Below are positions 1 to 8,002 of a stretch of 64,000 nt of DNA, in pieces (positions within the stretch are counted from its first letter, which is position 1; each line of letters starts with the position of its first letter). Source of the DNA: Plantibacter flavus (GTDB taxonomy: Bacteria; Actinomycetota; Actinomycetes; Actinomycetales; Microbacteriaceae); NCBI RefSeq assembly GCF_002024505.1, contig NZ_CP019402.1, positions 930,001 to 994,000 on the forward strand, in the 5' to 3' direction. The notes below the pieces were generated by a model that made no database searches, was not told where the DNA came from, and saw only the letters and a list, made by a program, of their open reading frames with translations. The position numbers and the translations under genes were made by a program.

Positions 1-1
1 C

Positions 2-2530
2 GCGCTGCTCGCGTCGCTCCTCGTCGCGCTCACCATCGTGCCGGTGCTCGCCTACTGGTTCCTGCGGGCTCCGAAGGCGCAGCGGCTCGCGGCCGCTGCC
101 GCAGCAGAGGAGGCGTCGGCCGACGCGAACGCCGAGCCAGTGCGGAGCCGACGGGAACGCCGAGTCAGCGTGCAGGACGAGGACGACCTCGCGAAGCCGT
201 CGAGGCTCCAGCGGGCGTACCTCCCGATCATCCACTGGACGCTGAAGCACTCGGCCGTCACCCTGCTCTTGTCGCTGCTCGTGCTCGGCGGCACGATCGC
301 GCTAATCCCCTCGATGAAGACGAACTTCCTCGGCGACTCGGGCCAGAACACGCTGACGGTCACGCAGACCCTGCCGGTCGGCACGAGCCTCGACGCCCAG
401 GACGCGGCGGCGAAGCAGGTCGAGACGAAGCTGCGCGACATCGACGGCATCGACACCGTCCAGCTCTCGATCGGGTCGAGCGGAAGCTCCCTGCGCGACG
501 CGTTCTCGGGTGGCGGCGGTGGAGCCATCACCTACTCGATCACGACCAGCGAAGACGCCGACCAGACGGCACTCCAGAAGACGGTCCGCAAGGACCTGTC
601 CGGCCTCGACGACGTCGGCGAGATCGAGGTCGCCGCGTCCGCGGGCTTCGGTGGGTCGAGCGACATCGAGATCGACATCACCTCCGCACGGCAGAGCGAC
701 CTCGCGGAGGCCGCCGACGCGATCCAGCAGGCCGTCACCGGCCTCGACGGCATCGACCAGGTCACGAGCAACCTCAGCGAATCGCGACCCTACGTCCAGG
801 TGGCCGTCGACCGCGACGCCGCTGCCGCTGCAGGGTTCAGCGAGGTCGCGCTCGGGGCGTACGTCTCGCAGCTCATGCAGCCGACGACGGTGGGCTCCAT
901 CGTCATCGACGACACCACGCTCACCATCTACGTCGACGCCCAGGACCCACCGACCACCGTCGACGCCCTCGCGGCGACGGAGATCCCCACCGCCACCGGC
1001 CCGAAACGCCTCGACGCTCTCGCGACGGTCTCGCAGGTCGACGGACCCGCGACGATCTCGACCGTCAAGGGGCTTCGCTCGGCCACGATCAGCGCGACTC
1101 CGGGCAGCGACAACCTCGGCACCGCCAGCGCCGAGGTGCAGACGGCGATCGACGACGTCAAGCTGCCCGCCGGCACCACGGCGACACTCGGGGGTGTCAC
1201 GGCATCGCAGAGCGACGCCTTCGGCCAGTTGGGCCTCGCGCTCCTCGCCGCGATCCTCATCGTGTACGTCATCATGGTCGCGACGTTCCGTTCGCTGCGG
1301 CAGCCGCTCGAACTCCTGGTGTCGGTGCCGTTCGCCGCCACCGGTGCGATCGGCCTCCAGGTGATCACCGGCGTGCCGCTCGGTGTCCCGTCCATCATCG
1401 GCGCGTTGATGCTGATCGGTATCGTCGTGACGAACGCGATCGTCCTGGTCGACCTCGTGAACCAATACCGGCGACGCGGCATGACGGTGGTCGAGGCGGT
1501 CGAGCACGGCGCGGCACGCAGACTCCGCCCGATCCTCATGACGGCACTCGCGACGATCTTCGCGCTCACCCCGATGGCGCTCGGTGTCACCGGGCACGGC
1601 GGGTTCATCTCGCAGCCGCTCGCGATCATCGTGATCGGCGGGCTTGTTTCGTCCACCGTGCTGACGCTCGTCGTCCTGCCGTCCCTCTACAACCTCGTCG
1701 AGGGGTTCCGCGAGCGTCGCGAGCAGCGGCGGGTTGCAGCCGTGCCGAAGCCGACAGCGCGCACGGTCGCCGCGATCGAGGGTCCGCGGGTCGCGACGGT
1801 CCCCGCTGAGGAACCGGCCCTCGTCGGCGCCGGTGGTGGAAGTGCTGCAACCGTGGCCACCGCGCCTGACGCGTCCGTTCCGTCGGCCACGGCGGACGCG
1901 GCTTCGGCGGACGCGGTTCCAGATGCCGCCGCTCCCGCTGGTGCGGAACCGACGGAGGAGGCCCCGATCGATTCGGTTCCCGCGGACGCTGGACCGGCCG
2001 ATGCGGTTCCCACGGACTCGGGTGCGGCACCCGAGACGCAGGTCGCTGCGCCGAGTGAGCCGGCGGTGGATCGACCGATGACGCGCCCGGCTGCGCACGA
2101 AGCCCACGAAGCCCACGAAGCCCACGAAGCCCACGAGGTGCACGGGGCGCATGTGGCGACGGGTGACGAGCTGCCGCGCACCGAGGCGATCACCCTCCCC
2201 GGCATGGTCTCCGACGCCCCTGCGGACGAGGTCGCGCATTCCGGCGAGCACGCCGCCCCAGCGGCGGAGCCTGAGCCGGACGCGCAGGCTGATGCGGACG
2301 CGCAGGCTGATGCTGATGCGGTCGCTGAGCCTGAGTCGGTCCTGGAGCCGGGGCCAGCGGCGGAGTCCGAGCTCCCTGCTGAGTCTGAGCGAGCTACCGA
2401 GTCCATGCCGACGCCCGACACCGAGTCGACGCCAGCCGCTGAGTCGGCGTCCGATGCCGATACGGCACCCGCTACCGAAGCGTCATCGGGCACCGAACGG
2501 CCGAAGCGCCGCCGCGCGCAGTGGCCGTGA
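2..2530 (+). CDS. RND/AcrB-type efflux transporter, C-terminal part (5' truncated by window)
   Basis: The frame is open from the first base, so the start lies upstream of the window. The visible part has the end of the first membrane bundle (SLLVALTIVPVLAYWFL), another transmembrane helix near nt 255-310, and a periplasmic porter/docking segment. The second half of the RND fold follows, with helices near nt 1215-1290, 1315-1480 and 1540-1690. The motif GIVVTNAIVLVD and the segment RLRPILMTALATIFALTPMALG are typical of RND pumps, which export drugs, metals or lipids using the proton gradient. After residue position nt ~1735 there is an unusual tail of about 265 residues, rich in Ala, Pro, Glu and Asp and lacking hydrophobic helices. 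It should be cytoplasmic and disordered. Substrate cannot be inferred. Confidence 0.9.
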   Translation, partial: ALLASLLVALTIVPVLAYWFLRAPKAQRLAAAAAAEEASADANAEPVRSRRERRVSVQDEDDLAKPSRLQRAYLPIIHWTLKHSAVTLLLSLLVLGGTIALIPSMKTNFLGDSGQNTLTVTQTLPVGTSLDAQDAAAKQVETKLRDIDGIDTVQLSIGSSGSSLRDAFSGGGGGAITYSITTSEDADQTALQKTVRKDLSGLDDVGEIEVAASAGFGGSSDIEIDITSARQSDLAEAADAIQQAVTGLDGIDQVTSNLSESRPYVQVAVDRDAAAAAGFSEVALGAYVSQLMQPTTVGSIVIDDTTLTIYVDAQDPPTTVDALAATEIPTATGPKRLDALATVSQVDGPATISTVKGLRSATISATPGSDNLGTASAEVQTAIDDVKLPAGTTATLGGVTASQSDAFGQLGLALLAAILIVYVIMVATFRSLRQPLELLVSVPFAATGAIGLQVITGVPLGVPSIIGALMLIGIVVTNAIVLVDLVNQYRRRGMTVVEAVEHGAARRLRPILMTALATIFALTPMALGVTGHGGFISQPLAIIVIGGLVSSTVLTLVVLPSLYNLVEGFRERREQRRVAAVPKPTARTVAAIEGPRVATVPAEEPALVGAGGGSAATVATAPDASVPSATADAASADAVPDAAAPAGAEPTEEAPIDSVPADAGPADAVPTDSGAAPETQVAAPSEPAVDRPMTRPAAHEAHEAHEAHEAHEVHGAHVATGDELPRTEAITLPGMVSDAPADEVAHSGEHAAPAAEPEPDAQADADAQADADAVAEPESVLEPGPAAESELPAESERATESMPTPDTESTPAAESASDADTAPATEASSGTERPKRRRAQWP
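2099..2143 (+). repeat. 9-nt tandem repeat in the RND tail (Glu-Ala-His units)
   Basis: Four exact copies of GAAGCCCAC followed by one degenerate copy encode a run of Glu-Ala-His. It lies inside the disordered C-terminal tail of the transporter. Exact nucleotide repetition suggests recent slippage; the His-rich run could bind metal, but that is only a possibility. Confidence 0.85.
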
Positions 2531-2576
2531 TCGACCACCTGCCGCTGGGTCGCTGAGCTGCGGCTCGCGCGGATCG

Positions 2577-2627
2577 ACACGAAGCCCTCGGGAACGCCGT
2601 CACCGGCGCCCGAGGGCTTCGTCGTGT
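2577..2627. terminator. bidirectional stem-loop terminator
   Basis: Two arms (2577-2592 and about 2609-2627) of the form CGAAGCCCTCGGG / CCCGAGGGCTTCG enclose a smaller CGCCG/CGGCG hairpin. The structure sits between the convergent RND gene and hutH, so it can serve both. Confidence 0.8.
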
Positions 2628-2637
2628 GACGCCCGAC

Positions 2638-4254
2638 TCAGCGGAGATCGCCGACCGCGCCGGTGACCGCCCGCACGACCCCACCCGACTGCACCAGTGC
2701 GGTGACCGCCTCGATCTCGGGGGAGAGGAACCGGTCGGGACCGGGACCCGTGACCTGCTCACGCACCCGGCGGAGCACCGCCCCGGTGCCGACGGCCGGC
2801 TCGAGCGGGCCGCGCAGGTCGAGGCCCCGGGCTGCCGTCATGACCTCGATCGCCAGCACCCGGCTGAGACCGTCGATCGCCCTCCGGAGCTTCCGCGCCG
2901 CCGCCCAACCCATCGAGACGTGGTCCTCCTGCATCGCGGAGGACGGGATCGAGTCGACGGACACCGGGTGCGCCAGGCGTTTCAGCTCACTCACGATGCC
3001 GGCCGCCGTGTACTGGGCGATCATGAGGCCCGAGTCGACACCGACCTCGTGTGCGAGGAACGGCGGGAGGCCGTTGCTCCGGCTCCGGTCCAGGAAACGG
3101 TCGGTGCGGCGCTCCGACATGGACGCGACATCGGCGACGGCGATCGCGAGGAAGTCGAGCACGTAGGCGACCGGGGCACCGTGGAAGTTCCCATTCGACT
3201 CGACGCGTCCGTCCGGTGTGAGCACCGGATTGTCGACGGCACTCGCGAGCTCACGCTCGGCGACCATCGCGGCGTGGTCGACGGTGTCCCTGGCGGCACC
3301 GTGCACCTGCGGGGCACAGCGCAGTGAGTAGGCGTCCTGCACCCGGGTGCACTCGGGACCCCGGTGGCTCGCGACGATCGGGGAGCCGTCGAGCAGCAAC
3401 CGCAGGTTCGCGGCGCTCTCGGCCTGACCCGACTGCGGGCGCAGGGCCTGCAGGTCGGCGGCGAACACCGCGTCCGTGCCGAGCAGGCCCTCGACGCTCA
3501 TCGCCGCGGCGACGTCGGCGGTGCGCAGGAGCATCCGCAGGTCGTCCACGGCGAGCGCGAGCATCCCCAGCATGCCGTCGGTGCCGTTGATGAGCGCGAG
3601 CCCCTCCTTCTCGGCGAGCTGTACCGGGACGAGGCCGGCGTCGGCCAGGGCGTCGGCTGCAGGACGACGGCGTCCGTACGAGTCGGTCACCTCGCCCTCG
3701 CCCATCACCGCCAGCGCGCAGTGCGCGAGGGGCGCGAGGTCGCCGGAGCAGCCGAGCGACCCGTACTCGCGCACGACCGGGGTGATGTCGGCGTTCAGCA
3801 TCGCTGCGTAGGCGCGGACCGTCTCCACCCGCACCCCGGTGCGGCCCGTCATGAGCGTCGAGAGCCGCAGCGTCATCAGGGAACGCACGACCTCCCGCTC
3901 GACGACGTCACCGCTGCCGGCGGCGTGCGAGCGGACGAGACTCGCCTGCAACTGCGAGCGGCGTGCCGGCTCGATGAACGTGGTCGCGAGCGCACCGAAC
4001 CCGGTCGAGATCCCGTAGTGGGGCTCGGGGTCGGAGGCGAGCGCTTCGATGATCCGACGGGATGCGGCGACGTCGTCGAGGGCCTCGCCGTCGAGGTCGA
4101 TCCGAGCGCCGTGCCGAGCGACGGCGACGACCTCGTCGATCGACAGCGGTCCGGTGCCGAGGGAGACCGAGGTCAGACCGACGGGCTCGGGATGCGGGCG
4201 ACCGGAGGTCGTCGGATCGCTGGTGGTCGGGGTCGCGCCGGGCTGGATGTCCAT
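2638..4254 (-). CDS. hutH: histidine ammonia-lyase
   Basis: This enzyme converts L-histidine to urocanate and ammonia, the first step of histidine degradation. The family signature GSLGCSGDLAPLAH is present. The catalytic MIO cofactor forms autocatalytically from a tripeptide that is usually Ala-Ser-Gly; here it is Cys-Ser-Gly, a variant I recall from Streptomyces HutH. The N-terminal STGFG motif and the downstream GTDGMLGM and QVHGAARDT segments also fit. I chose the ATG at 4254 (538 aa), because an in-frame ATG at 4326 would put the start inside the operator-like palindrome at 4308-4325. No hutU, hutI or hutG is adjacent. The divergent IclR gene is the likely regulator. Confidence 0.9.
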   Translation of the reverse strand: MDIQPGATPTTSDPTTSGRPHPEPVGLTSVSLGTGPLSIDEVVAVARHGARIDLDGEALDDVAASRRIIEALASDPEPHYGISTGFGALATTFIEPARRSQLQASLVRSHAAGSGDVVEREVVRSLMTLRLSTLMTGRTGVRVETVRAYAAMLNADITPVVREYGSLGCSGDLAPLAHCALAVMGEGEVTDSYGRRRPAADALADAGLVPVQLAEKEGLALINGTDGMLGMLALAVDDLRMLLRTADVAAAMSVEGLLGTDAVFAADLQALRPQSGQAESAANLRLLLDGSPIVASHRGPECTRVQDAYSLRCAPQVHGAARDTVDHAAMVAERELASAVDNPVLTPDGRVESNGNFHGAPVAYVLDFLAIAVADVASMSERRTDRFLDRSRSNGLPPFLAHEVGVDSGLMIAQYTAAGIVSELKRLAHPVSVDSIPSSAMQEDHVSMGWAAARKLRRAIDGLSRVLAIEVMTAARGLDLRGPLEPAVGTGAVLRRVREQVTGPGPDRFLSPEIEAVTALVQSGGVVRAVTGAVGDLR

Positions 4255-4307
4255 GTTCCGATCGAACACCCGGACGCCGACCGCGGCGGTGCGCGTAGAG
4301 TCGTCCG

Positions 4308-4325
4308 TGTCTGGGATGACAGACA
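4308..4325. promoter_or_regulatory. palindromic operator candidate between hutH and iclR
   Basis: A perfect 6-bp inverted repeat, TGTCTG-N6-CAGACA, lies between the divergent starts. A -10 element TAGAGT (4296-4301) would place the IclR transcription start at about 4308, the first base of the palindrome. This suits autoregulation by the IclR protein. Binding is inferred. Confidence 0.5.
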
Positions 4326-4371
4326 TGGGCGACCAGGCGGCCGCGTTCGAGCCGCAGAGACGAGGTCAACG

Positions 4372-5124
4372 GTGAGTCAGGTCCCGGCAGCCGACGCCAC
4401 TCTGCGCGTGCTGAGCCATCTCGCCGGAGCCCGCGGCCCGCTTCCGGCCGCGGCCATCGCCTCGGCACTCGACCTCCCGCGATCGACGGTCTACCACCTC
4501 CTCAGCGTGCTGCAGGAGCACGGCTTCGTGGTCCACCTGCCCGAAGCCCGTCGCTACGGGCTCGGGGTCGCCGCCTTCGAACTCTCCGGCGGGTACGCCC
4601 GGCAGGAGCCGCTCAGCATGCTCGGGCGCCCACTGCTCGCCGAGCTGGTCGACCGGGTGGGTGAGAGCGCGCACCTCGCCGTGCTGCACGGCCGGGATGT
4701 GCTCTACATCGTGGACGAGCGTGCCCCGCGTCGGCCGCACCTCGTCACCGATGTCGGGGTGCGCCTCCCGGCTCACCTGACCGCCAGCGGCTGCGCGATC
4801 CTCGCCGCGCTCCCGGCCGGCCAGCTGCGCGCCCTGTTCCCCGACCAGGCGGCGTTCGTCGACCGCACCGGCCACGGGCCGAAGCGGTACCGGGAGCTCC
4901 GACAGGTCCTGGCACAGACGACCCAGGACGGCTATGCGCGCGAGGCGGGCGGGGTGACGCTCGGTCTCGGGAGTGTCGGGGTGGTCGTCCGCGACCACAC
5001 GGGGTGGCCGGCGGCGGCGATCGCGGTCACCTACGACGCCGATGCGGGACTCGATCCGGCGTGGCTGGCCCGCGAGATCCAGCCGGCGGCCGCCGAGCTG
5101 TCGCGGCGGATCCGAGGTCGCTGA
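4372..5124 (+). CDS. IclR-family transcriptional regulator, probable hut regulator
   Basis: This 250-residue protein starts at a GTG (4372). The N-terminal third is a winged helix: LRVLSHLAGARGPLPAAAIA leads into the recognition segment LDLPRSTVYHLLSVLQEHGFV. The C-terminal effector domain contains ESAHLAVLHGRDVLYIVD and HLTASGCAILAALP, both typical of IclR ligand-binding domains. IclR proteins bind a small acid or catabolite and control neighbouring catabolic genes. Because it is divergent from hutH with 117 bp between the starts, histidine or urocanate is a plausible effector. That is inference from position. Confidence 0.88.
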   Translation: MSQVPAADATLRVLSHLAGARGPLPAAAIASALDLPRSTVYHLLSVLQEHGFVVHLPEARRYGLGVAAFELSGGYARQEPLSMLGRPLLAELVDRVGESAHLAVLHGRDVLYIVDERAPRRPHLVTDVGVRLPAHLTASGCAILAALPAGQLRALFPDQAAFVDRTGHGPKRYRELRQVLAQTTQDGYAREAGGVTLGLGSVGVVVRDHTGWPAAAIAVTYDADAGLDPAWLAREIQPAAAELSRRIRGR

Positions 5125-5179
5125 GCGCTCAGCGGTGCGGGCGGAGCGTGCGGGCGGTGCGGCGGCTCAGGAACCGTGG

Positions 5180-5662
5180 TCAGGCGACCGAGCGCAGGAT
5201 GAGCTCGAGCAGTGCGGTCGCATACGCGTCGGGCGCCGTCGCGGCGCTGAACCGTCGCAGTTCGCCGCCGAGCTCGACCACGACGGAGTACGCCTCGGCG
5301 TCGCCCAACGACAGGAGGACGTCGAGTTCGTCGTCGAGCGTCGGCTCGCCGTCGGTCGGCGCAGCCGGGGACACCGCGCGTTCGAGCGACCGGAACGAGC
5401 CGCGCAGTAGGGCACGCAGCTGGTGTTCCGACGGCAGCCAGAGCGTCTCCTCCTGATCGACGGAGTCCAACGCCCACTCGGTCGTGCCGTTGAAGCCGAA
5501 ACTGCGGCCACCCGGGTGCTCGTGCACCTCGACGGTCATCTCGCTCACCGTGAACACGTCGCCGGCGAGCTCGCCGCCGTCGATGGTGAAGCGGTCGCCG
5601 GGTTCGGGGGTCCAGCGCAGGCCGGCGGTGCGGAGCGCTCGGGCGAGGTCAGCGGAGATCAT
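5180..5662 (-). CDS. conserved actinobacterial protein of unknown function
   Basis: The 160-residue soluble protein opens with MISADLARALRTAGLRWTP and has a central GFNGTTEWALDSV segment followed by a Trp-Leu-Pro motif. I recognise this as a small conserved actinobacterial family that databases sometimes label misleadingly (for example as pilus assembly or pyruvate kinase), with no established function. There are no membrane segments or signal peptide. The upstream in-frame ATG at 5683 is less likely; the ATG at 5662 has a GGA 7 nt upstream and matches the family start. It is divergent from the AraC regulator at 5759. Confidence 0.75.
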   Translation of the reverse strand: MISADLARALRTAGLRWTPEPGDRFTIDGGELAGDVFTVSEMTVEVHEHPGGRSFGFNGTTEWALDSVDQEETLWLPSEHQLRALLRGSFRSLERAVSPAAPTDGEPTLDDELDVLLSLGDAEAYSVVVELGGELRRFSAATAPDAYATALLELILRSVA

Positions 5663-5758
5663 CAGTCCAGTATCGCCGACCACCGTGCGATGCGGCTGGC
5701 AACCCCTCGATTCGGACGGAACCCTGTGCGAGGGTGGATGGACTCTTCGAAGGGTCCG

Positions 5759-6730
5759 ATGATGCCCGCACCTGATGATGGCCTATCCGGTCGGTTTCCT
5801 GCGCGCGGCCGCGTGACCACACGACGGTTCGAGGGGACGACCGGGATGCAGGAGGCGTCGGGCGCGCTGCGATTCGTGGACGTGGACCCCGATCGGTTCT
5901 CGATGACGGTCGACTCGGTCGTGCTCGGCGAGTACGTCCTCCATCGCAACACAGTCGGGCCCGGGACGTTCGACGTCCTCGCCGACGCCTACGGGCTCGA
6001 TGAGCCGGTCGCGACGATCGTGATGCTCATCGAGGGTGCGGCCAGCCTGGTCCACGGCCGACAGCAACTCGACCTGCTCCCCGGGACCGGAACGCTCACG
6101 GAGGGCGCCGAGACGTATCGGACGACGATCCACGACCACGCGACCTATCTGTACGTGTTCGTGCCGATGCGTGCGCTCCGCCGCCTCGGCATCGCCCCGA
6201 CGAGCGCCCTCGGCCCGCTGGCGCCGTCGCCGCTGCTGCGGGGGAGCGCCGCGTTCCTCGTGGAGGTCATCTCCGCGTTCGAGCCGATCGGCGGCGCCGC
6301 GCAGCTCAGACTCTGCCGGGTGATCGACACGATGCTCGCGACGCTCTACGCGGAGAACGACCTCTTCCGGGCCGAGGGTGAGGCCGGACGGGTTCCGCTC
6401 CGGCTCCGGATCATCGAGCACATCGCCGCGTCCTTCGCCGAGCGGGAGCTGCGACCGGAGACGCTGGCGCGTCGCTTCAACATGTCGACCAGGTCCCTGC
6501 AACGGGTGTTCGAGGGCTCGGGAACGAGCGCCGCGGGCGAGATCGCCGAGCGGCGGGTGCAGCTCGCGCTCGCCCTCCTCTCGGACCCCGATCACCGAGG
6601 CCTGTCGATCGCCGAGGTCGCGGCCCGCTGCGGCTACCACTCGCAGGCGCACCTCCGTCGAGCGGTCGTCGCGCACACCGGTCTCAGCCCGAGCCAGTTC
6701 CGGGAGCAGACGAAGGCGGAGGACGCCTGA
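5759..6730 (+). CDS. AraC-family transcriptional regulator
   Basis: About 323 residues. The N-terminal two thirds form a ligand-binding/cupin-like region of the AraC_binding_2 type. The C-terminal third holds the two helix-turn-helix motifs: one in ERELRPETLARRFNMSTRSL, a second in GLSIAEVAARCGYHSQAHLR, and then the typical ending of the form GLSPSQFRE. Two adjacent ATGs (5759, 5762) follow AGGG by 5-8 nt; the ATG at 5738 is an alternative. It neighbours the divergent unknown protein at 5662 and a convergent ABM-domain membrane protein. Target genes and effector are unknown. Confidence 0.85.
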   Translation: MMPAPDDGLSGRFPARGRVTTRRFEGTTGMQEASGALRFVDVDPDRFSMTVDSVVLGEYVLHRNTVGPGTFDVLADAYGLDEPVATIVMLIEGAASLVHGRQQLDLLPGTGTLTEGAETYRTTIHDHATYLYVFVPMRALRRLGIAPTSALGPLAPSPLLRGSAAFLVEVISAFEPIGGAAQLRLCRVIDTMLATLYAENDLFRAEGEAGRVPLRLRIIEHIAASFAERELRPETLARRFNMSTRSLQRVFEGSGTSAAGEIAERRVQLALALLSDPDHRGLSIAEVAARCGYHSQAHLRRAVVAHTGLSPSQFREQTKAEDA

Positions 6731-6756
6731 CGTCGCAGCGTCGTCAGGCCGCCGGA

Positions 6757-7371
6757 TCAGCCTGCGGTACGCCTGCTTCGACGCGGGGCCGTCAACCAGG
6801 GACGCAGCAGCCTCGTGACGAGCGGCAGGAGCCAGTAGGTCATGATCGGCGTCAGGATGAGCGTCGAGATCAGCACGTGGAGGAACACGCCGAGCGGTTC
6901 CCAACCGGGCACGAGCGCCGTGACGAGGAGGGTGAAGACGAGGTTGAGCGGGAAGAAGCCCAACCAGATGCTCACCGCCTGCTTCCAGCGCGGCGGTGCG
7001 GGCGGGATCGGATCCGGGTCGCCGGAGAGCTCGGCCTCCTCGACGCGGAGGATGCCGTCCGGTGCGTCGAACCACCCCTCGATCCCGCTGCGCCGTTCGA
7101 CGCGGGACTGCTCCATGAACTCGCGGCCGCTCGAGAGCCACCAGGCGCGTTCCTTCGACTCCTCCCAGTCGGTGAGCGTCTGTTCGTCCGCGAAGCGGTA
7201 GAGCATGTACCAGACGTCGCTCTCGGCTCCCGCGCGCACCCAGCCGGAGCCGAGGAAGCCGGGGTACCGGTTCGCCAGGTTGATGCCCGCCTGGACCCAG
7301 ATGGTGGCCTCGGAGATCGACGCCGGGTTGACGCGTCGCTCGATCGAGACGGTGATGGGATCGTGTTCCAT
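6757..7371 (-). CDS. membrane protein with antibiotic-biosynthesis-monooxygenase (ABM) domain
   Basis: 204 residues from the ATG at 7371. The N-terminal about 100 residues form a dimeric ferredoxin-like ABM domain (ITVSIERRVNPASISEATIW, then YMLYRFADEQTLTDWEES). Two transmembrane helices follow (VSIWLGFFPLNLVFTLLVTA and VFLHVLISTLILTPIMTYWLL). This combination is a known family annotated as ABM superfamily enzyme, but its reaction is not established. The longer frame beginning at 7590 would overlap the NUDIX gene and is Arg/Pro-rich shadow sequence, so it was rejected. Confidence 0.8.
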   Translation of the reverse strand: MEHDPITVSIERRVNPASISEATIWVQAGINLANRYPGFLGSGWVRAGAESDVWYMLYRFADEQTLTDWEESKERAWWLSSGREFMEQSRVERRSGIEGWFDAPDGILRVEEAELSGDPDPIPPAPPRWKQAVSIWLGFFPLNLVFTLLVTALVPGWEPLGVFLHVLISTLILTPIMTYWLLPLVTRLLRPWLTAPRRSRRTAG

Positions 7372-7436
7372 ACGCCCAGTAGACCGCACTCGTGTTTCGA
7401 TCTCGTGTCCCACCGCAGCCCCCGTAGAGTCGAGGC

Positions 7437-7922
7437 ATGGCGACTCCTGACTTCGTACTGGCCCTCCGCGAGCGGATCGGGCACGCGCCCCTCTGGTTGA
7501 CGGGGGTGACCGCGGTCGTCCTGCGCGGTCTCGGGACGCCCGAGGCCGAGGTCCTGCTCGTCCGGCGACAGGACAACGGTGCGTGGACACCGGTCACGGG
7601 GATCATCGACCCGGGTGAGGAACCCGCGGTGGCGGCGGAGCGCGAGGTCCTCGAGGAGGCTGCCGTCGTCGCCGTCGCCGAGCGTCTCGCCCAGGTGCAG
7701 GTGCTCCCGCAGAACGTCTACGACAACGGCGACATCACGCAGTACATCGACCTCGTGTTCCGATGCCGCTATGAGTCGGGCGAGCCGTATCCGGCCGACG
7801 GCGAGAACTCCGAGGCGCGGTGGTTCCCGCTCGACGCCCTGCCCGAGCAGGTCTCGCAGAACTTCCGCACCCGGATCGCGCTCGCCGCCTCCGACGAGCG
7901 CGAGGCCCGCTTCACCCGCTGA
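7437..7922 (+). CDS. NUDIX hydrolase
   Basis: 161 residues with the fold VTAVVLR...VLLVRRQDNGAW. The Nudix box is GIIDPGEEPAVAAEREVLEE, the REVLEE core carrying the Mg-binding glutamates. The usual Gly after the EE pair is Ala here (EEAA), a tolerated change. Such enzymes hydrolyse nucleoside diphosphates linked to another group; the exact substrate is not predictable. A -10 element TAGAGT (7425-7430) lies exactly 6 nt before the ATG with no convincing ribosome site, so translation is probably leaderless. Confidence 0.88.
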   Translation: MATPDFVLALRERIGHAPLWLTGVTAVVLRGLGTPEAEVLLVRRQDNGAWTPVTGIIDPGEEPAVAAEREVLEEAAVVAVAERLAQVQVLPQNVYDNGDITQYIDLVFRCRYESGEPYPADGENSEARWFPLDALPEQVSQNFRTRIALAASDEREARFTR

Positions 7923-7935
7923 CGTCCCTCCACCT

Positions 7936-8002
7936 GCCCGCGAACTGTCACTTGAGGTCAGTTCTGTGGCCCCGGACTAGCCGTTGGTGACAGTTCGCGG
8001 GC
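7936..8002. repeat. long inverted repeat (16-bp perfect arms) at convergent gene ends
   Basis: GCCCGCGAACTGTCAC at 7936-7951 is repeated in exact reverse complement at 7987-8002, with a 35-nt spacer. It lies between the NUDIX stop and the GH15 stop, and the right arm falls within the last codons of the GH15 gene. It could terminate both genes, but the arms are longer and more widely spaced than the other terminators here. Confidence 0.8.
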
